A stretch of 64,000 nt of DNA from Hyphomicrobiales bacterium (GCA_900472575.1 UCIV01000011.1:62001-126000); one strand, 5' to 3'; shown: positions 26,005-36,047, counted from the first letter of the stretch. Notes: generated from the letters alone by a model not told the origin. Made by a program: numbers and translations.

Positions 26005-26796
26005 TTAAACCGAAGGCTTCAGAGCCTCAAAAACCGCCACGGCAGCCTGAAATTCCGCGTGGCGCTTTTCGCGACGGTTCTGCGCTTCCGCATCCTCGCC
26101 CCAATGCTCGGCCGTCCAGTCCTCTTCGAGATGGGCAAGCTTCCAGATATCCTCAGCCGCAAGGTGCCCCTCGGCAAAGGCAAGCGCCAGAATGGCGGAG
26201 CCGGTCAGCGTTGTTACCGTATGGAGAACCGCGAGCTCGATCGGTGCGTCGTATTTTCTCAATACAGCAGAAAACGCCGCAGTTGCATCACGCGGCTGCT
26301 CCCTGGGCATCACGCCTTCGATCAGTTCGAAACACGCGCCGTGATGGCTTGCCGCCCAGTCGAGGACCGGATCCCATTGTTCCTGCTGGCGAAGAACGAG
26401 GTTCTCCGGGCTTTCAGCGCGGTAGCAGAGCATGTCGCTGGACGAGAAGCGCAGAATATCCTCGAACACGGCCTGAGCCTCGACGGCAACACCGTCGATG
26501 GCGGTATTGATCAAGCGCGTCACCGGCATGGTCCGCGGATCGATGACCTCCACCTGGTTCGCCCATTCGTCGCGCAGCAATTCTGCGAGCCGTGCAGTCG
26601 GGACTGCAAGTGCGGCCTTCGCCGGTGTCTTCACCGGGCGACCGTCGAGATGCACGACATGCCCGCCCTCGCCTTCCACGATCGAAACCTCGGTATAGAA
26701 CCGCTTCGGCAGCGGCTTCTGCATCTGAATCTGCGCCCGCCGCGTCGGGTCCGGATGGCTCATCGCTTCTGAAGGATCGGGGAAAAGTTCGCGCAT
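26005..26796 (-). CDS. ATP12 family chaperone
   Basis: A 263-residue protein of the ATP12 family, known in mitochondria for assembling the F1 alpha subunit and widely present in alphaproteobacteria. Recognised from RFYTEVSI, the central VHLDGRPVKTPAK, DPRTMPVTRLINTAID and the C-terminal HLEEDWTAEHWGEDAEA. GAGGAAC precedes the ATG at 26796. It starts 10 bases after the gph stop and is part of the leftward cluster. The bacterial role is presumably in F1 ATP synthase assembly. Confidence 0.9.
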   Translation of the reverse strand: MRELFPDPSEAMSHPDPTRRAQIQMQKPLPKRFYTEVSIVEGEGGHVVHLDGRPVKTPAKAALAVPTARLAELLRDEWANQVEVIDPRTMPVTRLINTAIDGVAVEAQAVFEDILRFSSSDMLCYRAESPENLVLRQQEQWDPVLDWAASHHGACFELIEGVMPREQPRDATAAFSAVLRKYDAPIELAVLHTVTTLTGSAILALAFAEGHLAAEDIWKLAHLEEDWTAEHWGEDAEAQNRREKRHAEFQAAVAVFEALKPSV

Positions 26797-26806
26797 GTCT
26801 TGTTCC

Positions 26807-27454
26807 TCAGCCGATATGGGCCAGTATCTCGCTCGGGTGGCTGACGATCACGTCGGCACCGGCCTCCTTGAGTTCCGTGACGGAAGCGTAACCCCAAGAA
26901 ACACCGATCGCGGTCGCACCGGCAGCCTTTGCCATCTGCATATCGTAGATGGCATCGCCAATCACAAGCGTGTCGGCCGGCCGCATGCCGGTCTCGTCGC
27001 AGCATTCCGTCACCATCGCCGGATGCGGCTTGGACGGGCAATCGTCGGCTGTGCGCGATGCGACGAACTTGAAGCCGTGCGTCTCCCTGACGGAATCCAG
27101 ACCGCGACGGGACTTGCCGGTGACGGCACCGAGAATGATCTCATCACGGCCCTGAAGCGTGTTCATCAGTTCGAGAATGCCGGGAAACAGCGGTTCGCGG
27201 TAATCGAGATCGCTGCGAACGAGGGAAAACAGCGACTTGTAATAGGCCATCATGTCGATGTCCTCCTGGTCCGCATGCTGCTTGCCCTGCATCCGCGCGA
27301 TCGCAATATCGAGCGTCAGCCCGATGATCGATTTCGTATCCTCGAATGTTGGCTCCGGCTTGCCGAAATGCAGGAACGTGCGACGCATGGTTTCATGGAT
27401 CAGGCCCGCGCTATCGATCAGCGTACCGTCGCAATCAAACAGAACCAGTTTCAT
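26807..27454 (-). CDS. HAD-IA hydrolase, phosphoglycolate phosphatase-like
   Basis: A 215-residue HAD-superfamily phosphatase. Motif I is FDCDGTLID (nucleophile and acid Asp), motif II is GAVTGKS, and motifs III/IV are seen in SKPHPAM and VIGDAIYDMQMAKAAG. A helical cap lies between motifs I and II, as in subfamily IA and Gph-type enzymes. The substrate is not certain. Its ATG overlaps the stop codon of the upstream small protein (ATGA), so translation is coupled. Confidence 0.88.
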   Translation of the reverse strand: MKLVLFDCDGTLIDSAGLIHETMRRTFLHFGKPEPTFEDTKSIIGLTLDIAIARMQGKQHADQEDIDMMAYYKSLFSLVRSDLDYREPLFPGILELMNTLQGRDEIILGAVTGKSRRGLDSVRETHGFKFVASRTADDCPSKPHPAMVTECCDETGMRPADTLVIGDAIYDMQMAKAAGATAIGVSWGYASVTELKEAGADVIVSHPSEILAHIG

Positions 27455-27645
27455 TGTATCTCTTTGCGTTTAAGGTCGATGTATTGGCGCAGAACCTCGG
27501 TGTGCTCGCGAACGGCAAGCGTATTTTCCCTTACTGCAGCAGTATTCTCATTCCCTACCCGCTTAATTTCTCCACGACCTCGCAATGCAAAAATCATGAA
27601 AAAGACCAGCGGCGAAAATATAACCACGTAAGGCAAGACATCCAT
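27451..27645 (-). CDS. Small single-pass membrane protein with coiled coil
   Basis: A 64-residue protein: one N-terminal membrane helix (YVVIFSPLVFFMIFAL, residues 5-20) followed by a charged helix with repeating ENTxAVRExT units (about residues 32-52) likely to form a coiled coil. I do not recognise a family. AGGGG lies 8 bases before the ATG at 27645. It begins 14 bases after the rluC stop and its own stop overlaps the gph start, so it is firmly embedded in the operon. Codons upstream of 27645 in this frame overlap rluC and are not translated. Confidence 0.72.
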   Translation of the reverse strand: MDVLPYVVIFSPLVFFMIFALRGRGEIKRVGNENTAAVRENTLAVREHTEVLRQYIDLKRKEIQ

Positions 27646-27659
27646 TGCCACATCCCCTG

Positions 27660-28649
27660 TTACTCGTCGTCGTCCCTTGCGCCATTTTCCATGTCGAAGC
27701 CGAGCAGGTTCCAGCTCTGGACCATATGTGGCGGCAGCGGCGCGGTAATCTTCAGGCGACCGCCATTCGGATGTGGAATGTCGATATGGCGTGCGTGCAG
27801 ATGCAGCTTCTTCTGGATGCCACCCGGGAAAGGCCAATTGACATCGTCGTCGTAATATTTCGGATCGCCGATGATCGGATGGCCCATGGAAAGCGCGTGA
27901 ACGCGCAACTGGTGGGTACGGCCGGTATAGGGCTCCATCTCCAGCCATGCCAGCGACTGCGCCGCGGTTTCAAGCACGCGGTAATAGGAGATGGCGTGAT
28001 CGGCGCCCTCCTCGCCATGCTTGGCGATCCGCATCTTGTCACCATCCGGTGTCTGGATCTTCACCAGCCAGGACGACAGCTTGTCCTCGCGCTTGCGCGG
28101 CACGCCCTTCACCAGCGACCAGTAGGTCTTCTTCGTGTCGCGCTCGCGAAATGCTGCGGTCAGTTTCTGGGCGGCACCGCGGGTACGGGCAATCACCAGG
28201 ACGCCGGAGGTATCGCGGTCGAGACGATGCACAAGACGTGGCTTCTCACCCTTGGGGCTGATCCAGGATTCGAGCATCTGGTCGATATGGCGCGTCACGC
28301 CGGAACCGCCCTGCACGGCAAGGCCGGCCGGCTTGTTGAGCACAATCACCTTGTCGTCTTCATGCAGAACCATACGCTGCAGCAGCTCGTAATCGCCGGC
28401 GTGCTTCAGGTCCTTGGAGGCGATAGGGCCCTTCTTGGAATCCGTATCCATGGGCGGCACGCGAACCGTCTGGCCGGGCTCGACGCGCGTGTCGGTCTTG
28501 ACGCGACCACCATCGACGCGCACCTGACCGGAACGCAGCAATTTCTGCAACGGACCGAATCCAAGACCCGGATAGTGAATCTTGAACCAACGGTCGAGGC
28601 GCATGCCTGCCTCGTCCGCCTCGACGCGGATATGCTCGATGCCTGCCAT
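27660..28649 (-). CDS. rluC: RluA-family 23S rRNA pseudouridine synthase (RluC-like)
   Basis: Converts specific uridines of 23S rRNA to pseudouridine. 329 residues: an N-terminal S4 RNA-binding domain (about residues 17-75, LQKLLRSGQVRVDGGRV), then the catalytic domain with HRLDRDTSGVLVIAR containing the active Asp. The C-terminal GRTHQLRVH motif is also typical. RluC is the best guess from length and domain order. The ATG at 28649 is preferred over a TTG one codon earlier. It lies 36 bases after crcB on the same strand. Confidence 0.92.
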   Translation of the reverse strand: MAGIEHIRVEADEAGMRLDRWFKIHYPGLGFGPLQKLLRSGQVRVDGGRVKTDTRVEPGQTVRVPPMDTDSKKGPIASKDLKHAGDYELLQRMVLHEDDKVIVLNKPAGLAVQGGSGVTRHIDQMLESWISPKGEKPRLVHRLDRDTSGVLVIARTRGAAQKLTAAFRERDTKKTYWSLVKGVPRKREDKLSSWLVKIQTPDGDKMRIAKHGEEGADHAISYYRVLETAAQSLAWLEMEPYTGRTHQLRVHALSMGHPIIGDPKYYDDDVNWPFPGGIQKKLHLHARHIDIPHPNGGRLKITAPLPPHMVQSWNLLGFDMENGARDDDE

Positions 28650-28685
28650 CAACGCTCTTTCTTATATCTTCTTGAGGGCCGCTCT

Positions 28686-29063
28686 TTAGAGCATTGCCCG
28701 CCCGAGCGCCAGCCCGGCAAAGACGGCGGCGAACGAAACCACGAGGCTGCCGATCACGTAAGCGGCGGCGGCAGTGATCGCGCCGCGCTCGAAAAGGACC
28801 ATCGTATCGAGGGAAAAGGACGACCAGGTGGTGAAGCCGCCGATAATTCCGGTGACGATGAACACGCGCAATTCCATCGAAGCGTCGAAACGGCGCGCGA
28901 TCATTTCCACCGACAAGCCGATAATGAAGGATCCGATGACGTTTACGGTAAGAGTTCCCCAGGGAAAGGCCGGCCCAAACCAGCGGACAGAAAACACACC
29001 CACCAGATAACGAAGAACTGAACCGATTGCCCCGCCCAATGCGGCCAATAGAATATTCGTCAT
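28686..29063 (-). CDS. crcB: Fluoride efflux channel CrcB/Fluc
   Basis: A 125-residue four-helix membrane protein that exports fluoride as a dual-topology dimer. The signature GGAIGSVLRYL, TLTVNVIGSFIIG (Asn in helix 2) and GGFTTWSSFSLD (the phenylalanine/serine/threonine track) are present. No fluoride riboswitch is recognisable in the 114 bases upstream. It is the first gene of the leftward crcB-rluC-small protein-gph-ATP12 cluster, an arrangement I recall from other rhizobia. Confidence 0.94.
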   Translation of the reverse strand: MTNILLAALGGAIGSVLRYLVGVFSVRWFGPAFPWGTLTVNVIGSFIIGLSVEMIARRFDASMELRVFIVTGIIGGFTTWSSFSLDTMVLFERGAITAAAAYVIGSLVVSFAAVFAGLALGRAML

Positions 29064-29177
29064 GACTTCAACCCTTGACTGCGTGACTAAAAGCCCACAT
29101 CGTTAAAAAGCAGTGGTTCGGCTTAAGCATCGAAGAACACCCCTTCTCGTAAGGGTGGAAGATCGAAGGTGAGGCAA

Positions 29178-29456
29178 ATGACCCAGATCGTGACCATTTC
29201 TGCAAATACGGCGGCTTTGAATATCGAAGCGCTCCGCACGCCACGCCGCGTTTCCGTGAAGGACCAGGTGGCCGATGTCAAGGCTGACGCTGATCGGAAC
29301 GCCAAGGCCCTGGAGAATGTCAGCGATCCGGAAGCCATTGATAACATGATCCCCGCGATAAAGGTCGGCATCGACGTCCTGACCACCGGCAAACAGCCGC
29401 AGCAGCAATATTCCCTGCAGCAGGTCGAAGCGGCCTATCGCGACCTCGAAGACTGA
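29178..29456 (+). CDS. Small hypothetical protein
   Basis: Unrecognised 92-residue protein, hydrophilic, with a heptad-like central part (VADVKADADRNAKALENV) and a glutamine-rich stretch (GKQPQQQYSLQQ). No signal peptide. GGTGAGG just upstream supports the ATG at 29178 rather than the GTG at 29169. It is divergent from crcB, with a short inverted repeat (CACCC / GGGTG, 29139-29157) between the two, and ends about 230 bases before the glycine riboswitch. Confidence 0.6.
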   Translation: MTQIVTISANTAALNIEALRTPRRVSVKDQVADVKADADRNAKALENVSDPEAIDNMIPAIKVGIDVLTTGKQPQQQYSLQQVEAAYRDLED

Positions 29457-29685
29457 GTATTTTGAACTGAACGGCTAGTCTGCTGCACGCGCGCTGAACT
29501 CCCGCTTCGACATTCCAATGCCTCCTTCAGACAGACAAGATCGCCGAACGGCGAACCCGGTGCGGGTCTCCGCCGGAGCAGGTTGTCATTGAACCAGATC
29601 AATCCATACCGATCATGCGACAGAAATCGTGCCGGTTTCGACATGCGGCCCTTGCCAAAAGGTATGCCGCAACGATAATGAGCGC
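29457..29685. other. Gap upstream of the glycine riboswitch
   Basis: No gene seen. Two small adjacent hairpins lie at 29542-29567 (CGCCG / CGGCG and ACCCG / CGGGT), which could terminate transcription of the preceding small gene. A sequence one base away from the FNR/FixK consensus is found at 29589-29602. Confidence 0.4.
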
Positions 29686-29852
29686 GACCCGTAGGGAGAA
29701 GCCGCTTCAATGCGGTGCCGAAGGAGCAACCGCCCCGGAAACTCTCAGGCAAAAGGACCACGGGTAGACTGCAGGAACTCTGGAGAGTAGCAGCCGATTT
29801 TCGGAGGCTCGCCGAAGGGATAACAATCTCAGGCGAAAGGGACAGAGGGGGC
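29686..29852 (+). promoter_or_regulatory. Tandem glycine riboswitch
   Basis: Two consecutive glycine aptamers. The first (about 29687-29765) is closed by ACCCGT / ACGGGT and contains GTGCCGAAGGAGCAA and AACTCTCAGGCAAAAGGAC. The second (about 29777-29848) is closed by CTCTG / CAGAG and contains CTCGCCGAAGGGATAACAA and ATCTCAGGCGAAAGGGAC. The short linker between them is typical of cooperative tandem glycine riboswitches. It lies directly upstream of gcvT and would switch the operon on with glycine. A further hairpin at 29861-29880 (GACATGGG / CCCGTGTC) may belong to the expression platform. Confidence 0.95.
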
Positions 29853-29937
29853 TCGAAACCGACATGGGCAAACCCGTGTCCTAATCTGAGCCGGCGTGCG
29901 ACCTGTTTTCAGGCGTGCCCAAACCTGGAGACGTCTT

Positions 29938-31074
29938 TTGGACGATCAAGCAGCTCTTCGCACTACTCCGCTCCACGCATTGCACATCTCGCTCGGCGCA
30001 AAAATGGTGCCGTTCGCCGGTTATGACATGCCGGTGCAATATCCGCTCGGCGTGATGAAGGAACACCTTCATACCCGCGCGGAGGCCGGTCTGTTCGACG
30101 TGTCTCATATGGGCCAGGTGATCGTGAAGGCGAAATCCGGCGAATATGCCGACGCGGCGCTGGCGCTCGAAAAGCTCGTCCCGGTCGACATTCTGGGCCT
30201 CAAGGAAGGCCGCCAGCGTTACGGCTTCTTCACAGATGCAAATGGTGGCATCCTCGACGACCTGATGATCACCAATCGCGGTGACCATCTTCTTGTTGTC
30301 GTCAACGCCGCCTGCAAGGATCAGGACGTCGCCCATATGAAGGCGAACCTCGCCGACTGCGACGTCACACTTCTGGAAGACCGTGCACTGATCGCCCTTC
30401 AGGGTCCCCGAGCGCAGGCGGTTCTGGCGGAACTCTGGGCAGGCGTATCGGCCATGAAGTTCATGGACGTGCGCGAAGTGCCGCTTCACGACGTGCCCTG
30501 CATTATCTCCCGCTCCGGTTATTCCGGCGAGGATGGCTTTGAGATTTCCGTACCCGAAGCCCATGCCGTCGAAGTCGCCAAGGCTCTGCTCGAACACCCG
30601 GACTGCGAAGCCATCGGCCTCGGCGCGCGCGACAGTCTTCGTCTCGAAGCCGGCCTGTGCCTTTATGGAAACGATATCGACACCACCACCTCCCCGATCG
30701 AAGCCTCGCTCGAATGGGCGTTGCAAAAGGCCCGCAAGGCCGGCGGCGACCGCGAAGGCGGTTTTCCGGGCGCAGAACGCATCCTCGGCGAACTGGCCAA
30801 TGGCACGACCCGCCGCCGCGTTGGCCTGAAGCCCGAAGGCAAGGCACCGGTTCGCTCGCATGCAAAACTCTACGCCGATGCGGAAGGCAGGACCGAGCTC
30901 GGCGAAGTCACATCCGGCACATTCGGCCCGAGCGTCGAAGGCCCGGTTGCCATGGGTTACCTGCCGATTAGCCACACCGATGCTGGCACACAGGTCTATG
31001 CGGAAGTCCGCGGCAAATACTTGCCCATGACCGTCACCGCCCTTCCCTTCATCACCCCCACCTATAAACGCTAA
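29938..31074 (+). CDS. gcvT: Glycine cleavage system T protein (aminomethyltransferase)
   Basis: Takes the aminomethyl group from lipoyl-GcvH and forms 5,10-methylenetetrahydrofolate and ammonia. 378 residues. The family start is seen in [27 protein letters not shown], the folate-site region in LFDVSHMGQ, and [11 protein letters not shown] follows in the second domain. The start is taken as TTG at 29938 because GGAGA lies 6 bases upstream and the protein then begins right before the conserved segment; an upstream in-frame ATG at 29896 would add an unrelated leader in the riboswitch region. First gene of gcvTHP. Confidence 0.93.
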   Translation: MDDQAALRTTPLHALHISLGAKMVPFAGYDMPVQYPLGVMKEHLHTRAEAGLFDVSHMGQVIVKAKSGEYADAALALEKLVPVDILGLKEGRQRYGFFTDANGGILDDLMITNRGDHLLVVVNAACKDQDVAHMKANLADCDVTLLEDRALIALQGPRAQAVLAELWAGVSAMKFMDVREVPLHDVPCIISRSGYSGEDGFEISVPEAHAVEVAKALLEHPDCEAIGLGARDSLRLEAGLCLYGNDIDTTTSPIEASLEWALQKARKAGGDREGGFPGAERILGELANGTTRRRVGLKPEGKAPVRSHAKLYADAEGRTELGEVTSGTFGPSVEGPVAMGYLPISHTDAGTQVYAEVRGKYLPMTVTALPFITPTYKR

Positions 31075-31097
31075 GAAATCCTCCGGAGAGAACTAAA

Positions 31098-31460
31098 ATG
31101 TTGAAATTCACCGCTGAACACGAATGGCTGAAGCTTGAGGGCGATGTCGCCACTGTTGGCATCACCCAGCACGCCGCCGACCAGCTTGGCGACCTCGTTT
31201 TTGTCGAGCTTCCGGAAGTCGGCGCAGAACTCGTCAAGGACGGCAATGCCGCCACCGTCGAGAGCGTCAAGGCTGCGTCTGACGTCTACTCCCCGCTCGA
31301 TGGCGAAGTCACCGAAGTCAACCAGGCGATCGTCGACGACCCGTCGCTCGTTAATTCCGATCCGCAGGGCGCCGCCTGGTTCTTCAAGCTGAAGCTGAAG
31401 AACGTTTCCGACGTCGATGGCCTGATGGACGAAGCCGCCTACAAGGACCTGATCGGATGA
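31098..31460 (+). CDS. gcvH: Glycine cleavage system H protein
   Basis: Lipoylated carrier protein of 120 residues that shuttles the aminomethyl group between GcvP, GcvT and dihydrolipoyl dehydrogenase. The lipoyl attachment site is Lys58 in [23 protein letters not shown] precedes the ATG. Its stop overlaps the gcvP start (ATGA), so the two are translationally coupled. It needs LipB and LipA, both encoded in this window, for modification. Confidence 0.97.
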   Translation: MLKFTAEHEWLKLEGDVATVGITQHAADQLGDLVFVELPEVGAELVKDGNAATVESVKAASDVYSPLDGEVTEVNQAIVDDPSLVNSDPQGAAWFFKLKLKNVSDVDGLMDEAAYKDLIG

Positions 31461-34321
31461 CCGAGAATACCGATTTCCACTTCACCGACTATAATCCGTA
31501 TGACTTCGCCAATCGGCGTCATATCGGCCCCTCGCCGGCTGAAATGACCGAAATGCTGAAGGTCATCGGTTATAAGTCGCTCGACGCGCTGATCGATGCC
31601 ACCGTGCCCTCCTCGATCCGCCAGCAGGCCCCGCTTACCTGGGGTGCGGCGCTCTCGGAGCGCGAGGCGCTCGACAAGCTGCGCGAGACCGCCAACAAGA
31701 ACCAGGTCCTGACTTCGCTGATCGGTCAGGGCTATTACGGCACCATCACCCCGCCGGTCATCCAGCGCAACATTCTGGAAAATCCGGCCTGGTACACGGC
31801 CTATACGCCTTACCAGCCGGAAATCAGCCAAGGCCGTCTCGAGGCGCTGCTGAACTTCCAGACGATGATCGCCGACCTGACCGGTCTCGACGTCGCCAAC
31901 GCCTCGCTGCTCGATGAAGCGACCGCTGCTGCCGAAGCCATGGCGCTCTGCCAGCGCCAGGCAAAGACCAAGGCGAGCGCTTTCTTCGTCGATAAGGCCT
32001 GCCACCCGCAGACCATCGCGCTGATCGAAACCCGCGCCGCCCCGCTCGGCTGGAGCGTCATCATCGGCGATCCGATGACCGATCTCGACCCGGTCGACGT
32101 TTTTGGTGCGATCTTCCAGTATCCGGGCACCAATGGCGAAGTTCGTGACTTCACCGGCCTGATCTCCCGCCTGCACCAGACCGGTGCGCTTGCTGCAGTC
32201 GCCGCCGACCTTCTGGCCCTGACGCTTTTGAAGTCTCCCGGTGAGATGGGCGCCGATATCGCCATCGGTTCCTCGCAACGCTTCGGCGTTCCGGTCGGCT
32301 ACGGCGGTCCGCACGCAGCCTACATGGCCGTCAAGGATGCCCACAAGCGCGCCATGCCCGGCCGTCTTGTCGGCGTTTCGGTCGATGCCCGCGGCAACCG
32401 CGCCTATCGCCTGTCGCTGCAGACCCGCGAACAGCATATCCGCCGCGAAAAGGCGACCTCGAACATCTGCACCGCGCAGGTTCTGCTCGCCGTCATGGCC
32501 TCGATGTACGGCGTCTTCCACGGCCCGCAGGGCCTGAAGGCAATTGCCCAGCAGGTTCACAAGAAGGCCGTGCTGATGGCAAAGGGCCTGGAAAAGCTCG
32601 GCTACAAAATCGAGCCGGAAACCTTCTTCGACACGATCACGGTCGAGGTCGGCCACATGCAGGGCCTGATCCTGCGGGCAGCCGTTGCCGAAGGCGTCAA
32701 CCTGCGCAAGGTCGGCGAGACCAAGATCGGCATGTCGCTCGATGAGCGTACCCGTCCGGTCACGCTCGAAGCCGTCTGGCGTGCATTCGGCGGCAATTTC
32801 AAGGTCTCCGACTTCGAGGTCGAATACCGCCTGCCGACCGCGCTGCTCAGAAAATCGGATTACATGACCCATCCGATCTTCCACATGAACCGCGCCGAAA
32901 GCGAGATGACCCGCTACATCCGCCGACTGTCGGACCGCGACCTCGCGCTCGACCGTGCGATGATCCCGCTCGGCTCCTGCACGATGAAACTCAATGCGAC
33001 AGCGGAAATGCTGCCGATCACCTGGCCGGAATTTTCGGATATCCATCCGTTCGTTCCTGTCGACCAGGCGCTCGGCTACAAGGAAATGATCGACGACCTG
33101 TCGGAAAAGCTTTGCCAGGTTACCGGTTACGACGCCTTCTCCATGCAGCCGAATTCGGGCGCGCAGGGCGAATATGCGGGCCTGCTCACCATCCGCAATT
33201 ACCACATTGCCAATGGCGACACGCATCGCAACGTCTGCCTGATCCCGACATCCGCGCACGGCACTAACCCCGCCTCGGCACAGATGGTCGGCATGAAGGT
33301 CGTAGTCGTCAAGGTTCGTGACAATGGCGATATCGATCTCGACGATTTCCGCGCCAAGGCCGAAGAACATGCCGCAAATCTTTCGGCTTGCATGATCACA
33401 TACCCGTCCACGCATGGCGTGTTCGAGGAAACGGTCAAGGAAATCTGCGACATCACCCACAAGCACGGCGGCCAGGTCTATCTCGACGGCGCCAACATGA
33501 ACGCCATGGTCGGCCTTGCCCGCCCCGGCGACATCGGCTCCGACGTGTCGCACTTGAACCTGCACAAGACCTTCTGCATCCCGCATGGCGGCGGTGGTCC
33601 CGGCATGGGGCCGATCGGCGTCAAGGCGCATCTGGCAGCTTATCTGCCCGGTCACCCGCAATCGGATGGTCGTGAAGGTGCGGTTTCGGCTGCTCCGTTC
33701 GGCTCGCCGTCGATCCTGCCTATCTCCTGGTCCTACTGCCTGATGATGGGCGGCGAAGGCCTGATGCAGGCAACCAAGGTTGCGATCCTCAACGCCAACT
33801 ATATCGCAGCCCGCCTCAAGGGTGCCTATGACGTGCTCTACAAGTCGGAAACCGGCCGCGTGGCGCATGAATGCATCATCGACACCCGCCCGCTCAACGC
33901 CTCTGCCGGCGTGACGGTGGACGACGTGGCCAAGCGCCTGATCGACTGCGGTTTCCACGCACCGACCATGAGCTGGCCGGTTGCCGGCACACTGATGATC
34001 GAGCCGACAGAGTCGGAAACCAAGGCCGAACTCGACCGCTTCTGCGAAGCGATGCTGGCGATCCGCGAGGAAGCCCGCGACATAGAGGAAGGCCGTTCAG
34101 ACAAGCTCAACAACCCGCTGAAGAACGCTCCGCATACGGTGGAAGACCTCGTCGGCGAGTGGGATCGTCCCTATTCCCGCGAACAGGCCTGCTTCCCGCC
34201 CGGCTCGTTCCGAGTCGACAAATACTGGTCCTCGGTCAACCGTATCGACAACGTCTATGGTGACCGCAACCTCGTATGCTCCTGCCCTCCGCTGGAGGAT
34301 TATGCAGAAGCTGCCGAGTAA
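31457..34321 (+). CDS. gcvP: Glycine dehydrogenase (decarboxylating), P protein
   Basis: PLP-dependent enzyme that decarboxylates glycine and passes the aminomethyl group to lipoyl-GcvH. 954 residues, the full single-chain form. The N-terminal half ([11 protein letters not shown] ... [19 protein letters not shown]) and the C-terminal half ([12 protein letters not shown], then the PLP lysine in [15 protein letters not shown]) are both intact, with the glycine-rich [13 protein letters not shown] following. A perfect terminator hairpin lies 23 bases after the stop, ending the operon. Confidence 0.97.
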   Translation: MTENTDFHFTDYNPYDFANRRHIGPSPAEMTEMLKVIGYKSLDALIDATVPSSIRQQAPLTWGAALSEREALDKLRETANKNQVLTSLIGQGYYGTITPPVIQRNILENPAWYTAYTPYQPEISQGRLEALLNFQTMIADLTGLDVANASLLDEATAAAEAMALCQRQAKTKASAFFVDKACHPQTIALIETRAAPLGWSVIIGDPMTDLDPVDVFGAIFQYPGTNGEVRDFTGLISRLHQTGALAAVAADLLALTLLKSPGEMGADIAIGSSQRFGVPVGYGGPHAAYMAVKDAHKRAMPGRLVGVSVDARGNRAYRLSLQTREQHIRREKATSNICTAQVLLAVMASMYGVFHGPQGLKAIAQQVHKKAVLMAKGLEKLGYKIEPETFFDTITVEVGHMQGLILRAAVAEGVNLRKVGETKIGMSLDERTRPVTLEAVWRAFGGNFKVSDFEVEYRLPTALLRKSDYMTHPIFHMNRAESEMTRYIRRLSDRDLALDRAMIPLGSCTMKLNATAEMLPITWPEFSDIHPFVPVDQALGYKEMIDDLSEKLCQVTGYDAFSMQPNSGAQGEYAGLLTIRNYHIANGDTHRNVCLIPTSAHGTNPASAQMVGMKVVVVKVRDNGDIDLDDFRAKAEEHAANLSACMITYPSTHGVFEETVKEICDITHKHGGQVYLDGANMNAMVGLARPGDIGSDVSHLNLHKTFCIPHGGGGPGMGPIGVKAHLAAYLPGHPQSDGREGAVSAAPFGSPSILPISWSYCLMMGGEGLMQATKVAILNANYIAARLKGAYDVLYKSETGRVAHECIIDTRPLNASAGVTVDDVAKRLIDCGFHAPTMSWPVAGTLMIEPTESETKAELDRFCEAMLAIREEARDIEEGRSDKLNNPLKNAPHTVEDLVGEWDRPYSREQACFPPGSFRVDKYWSSVNRIDNVYGDRNLVCSCPPLEDYAEAAE

Positions 34322-34344
34322 TCGACCCGGTACAAAACGATTGG

Positions 34345-34369
34345 AAAAGGCGGCCTCTGGCCGCCTTTT
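34345..34369 (+). terminator. Rho-independent terminator of gcvTHP
   Basis: A perfect 11-base stem AAAAGGCGGCC / GGCCGCCTTTT with a 3-base loop; the stem itself ends in T4 and is followed by CTGTAT. Confidence 0.85.
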
Positions 34370-34541
34370 CTGTATCAAAATGAACCATTTGCGCCGTCGT
34401 GCATTATAGGCCTAAGGCCGGATGCATTGAGGATGATCAGATGTATCCGATGGGTGCCATGTCCTAAAGGCACTCTCCTGCTTCCGAACCAGCAGCAAAA
34501 CATGCTCTTTCGGAAACTCCAGCATGGTTGTGAGGACAGAA

Positions 34542-34799
34542 ATGTTTAGGGATAAGGTTTCGTCTAGCATCGTACTCGGATCGGATGATCTCGAGCTGCT
34601 CCATCGGTTTCTGGAAGCCTGGTGCGAGGAGAACGATGTATCACCTGAAAGCGAGCAGGCCCAGGCTATCGCATCGGGGCTGATGAACTGGTATCAGTTC
34701 GAACTCGGCGACCGCAATAACCTGAAATCCGATCTTTCGACGCCGCTTCCCGAGTCAGAGGAACTGGAAACCCTTCTGCGGAAATTGAAGGCCGCCTGA
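34542..34799 (+). CDS. Small hypothetical protein
   Basis: Unrecognised 85-residue acidic helical protein (SDDLELLHRFLEAWCEENDV, then AIASGLMNWYQFELG). No signal or membrane segment. TGAGGAC upstream of the ATG at 34542 supports that start over the in-frame ATG at 34524. It lies alone between the gcv terminator and the convergent OpgC-like gene. The 220 bases before it show no other feature I can name. Confidence 0.6.
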   Translation: MFRDKVSSSIVLGSDDLELLHRFLEAWCEENDVSPESEQAQAIASGLMNWYQFELGDRNNLKSDLSTPLPESEELETLLRKLKAA

Positions 34800-34810
34800 A
34801 GCAATAGTGG

Positions 34811-36019
34811 TCAGGCCTGCCTCACGCGCGGCGTTCTCCACCCCACCAGCATGTTCACCAGTGACGTGATCCGGGCCTGCATCCATTTGACGACGGCTGC
34901 CAGCGTGCCGCCCCGGCGCACTTCCCGATCGAACATGTAGCTGAGCAGCGTGATCGCGATGCTGATCAGAACCGCCTGGAGAACGGCAGACTGAAGAGTA
35001 TTCGGCTCACCAGGCCAGCCGTAGAGGATCATGTTGCCGAAAGCGAAGGTGAAGAGACTGGTGCGCCCGAAAAACACCGGCTTTTCCAGCCGCTGCTTGA
35101 CCTCCGGCGAGAGGCGCTGGGTGAGAAGCACCGCAAGGCTCGTCATGGCAATCGCCCCGCATAGGCCGGCGGCGAAATAGAGCGGATCGCTATCCATCCG
35201 CAGCGACATGTCGCCGAGTTCCGCCAAGGACTTCTCGTCGTAGAAAAGAATACCGAGAGCGATCACCACAGCCGAGCCGCCCAGAAGGTAGGACGCCCTT
35301 GTGACGACGCCGATTGCCGGCTTCTGGGACTGACGAGCTCGATCTCCCGCAATCAGCCGACCGAATGCCATGCCCGCGATGATTAGGCTTGTTCCATGCA
35401 GGATCGACGGACCGCCGAGCCTGGCATCGCCGACACCGAAGAGGAATGTCACGACCCGTTCTGCATACATGCCCAGATTGAAATCGAGCGGGCTAGGAAG
35501 CCCGCGAATGACCGGATGGGCGGCATGGACGATCAGCGCCAGAACCGCGAGCGGCAGCAAGCCGACCCTGCAGCGCAGCCACAAAAGGAAGGGCGCCAGA
35601 AAAAGTACGACAGCATAGAATTTGAGGATATCGGTGAAGGGCGTGACGCCGATCAGCATCATGGTCGCCAGCGAGAATTTCAGCGAATAGCCATCGGCAA
35701 ACAGGTAGAGGACGAAGACCGAGACGCAGTAAAGAAGCCAGCACTGTATCGCGCGGGAAAACAGCCGTACAGCAACCCGTTCCTGCTCACCGGCAACGAA
35801 TCTCGGCCGATAGACGATCTCGAGCATCGTGCCGAACAGCAGGATGAATGTGGGGGTGGCGAGCGCCATAAGCGCGCGCAGGAAATCGGCCGAAGCACCG
35901 CTCCAGAACGTGTCCATATTAGTGACGACCCAGACATGGCTGAGCATGGCGAAAAAGATGGCGACCGACCGGGTCAGATCTATTCCGATAATTCTCGGAA
36001 TTGCTGCTTTACCCGCCAT
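34811..36019 (-). CDS. OpgC-like membrane acyltransferase
   Basis: A 402-residue inner-membrane protein with about ten helices, resembling the OpgC/acyltransferase-3 group. It opens with RIIGIDLTRSVAIFFAMLSHVWV, in which the Asp, Arg and His at the first helix are family hallmarks. OpgC proteins add succinyl or other groups to periplasmic glucans; other members modify surface polysaccharides, so the acceptor here is open. AAGGAG precedes the ATG. Two perfect palindromes lie 29-81 bases upstream and may control it. Confidence 0.75.
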   Translation of the reverse strand: MAGKAAIPRIIGIDLTRSVAIFFAMLSHVWVVTNMDTFWSGASADFLRALMALATPTFILLFGTMLEIVYRPRFVAGEQERVAVRLFSRAIQCWLLYCVSVFVLYLFADGYSLKFSLATMMLIGVTPFTDILKFYAVVLFLAPFLLWLRCRVGLLPLAVLALIVHAAHPVIRGLPSPLDFNLGMYAERVVTFLFGVGDARLGGPSILHGTSLIIAGMAFGRLIAGDRARQSQKPAIGVVTRASYLLGGSAVVIALGILFYDEKSLAELGDMSLRMDSDPLYFAAGLCGAIAMTSLAVLLTQRLSPEVKQRLEKPVFFGRTSLFTFAFGNMILYGWPGEPNTLQSAVLQAVLISIAITLLSYMFDREVRRGGTLAAVVKWMQARITSLVNMLVGWRTPRVRQA

Positions 36020-36047
36020 GAACAGCTCCTTCAGCCGGCATCGGAAA

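Noticed and set aside
31439-33958. An 839-codon open frame on the minus strand opposite gcvP
   Set aside because: It mirrors the GC-rich codon pattern of gcvP, has no family similarity that I recognise, and gcvP is certain. Long antisense frames are common in such genomes.
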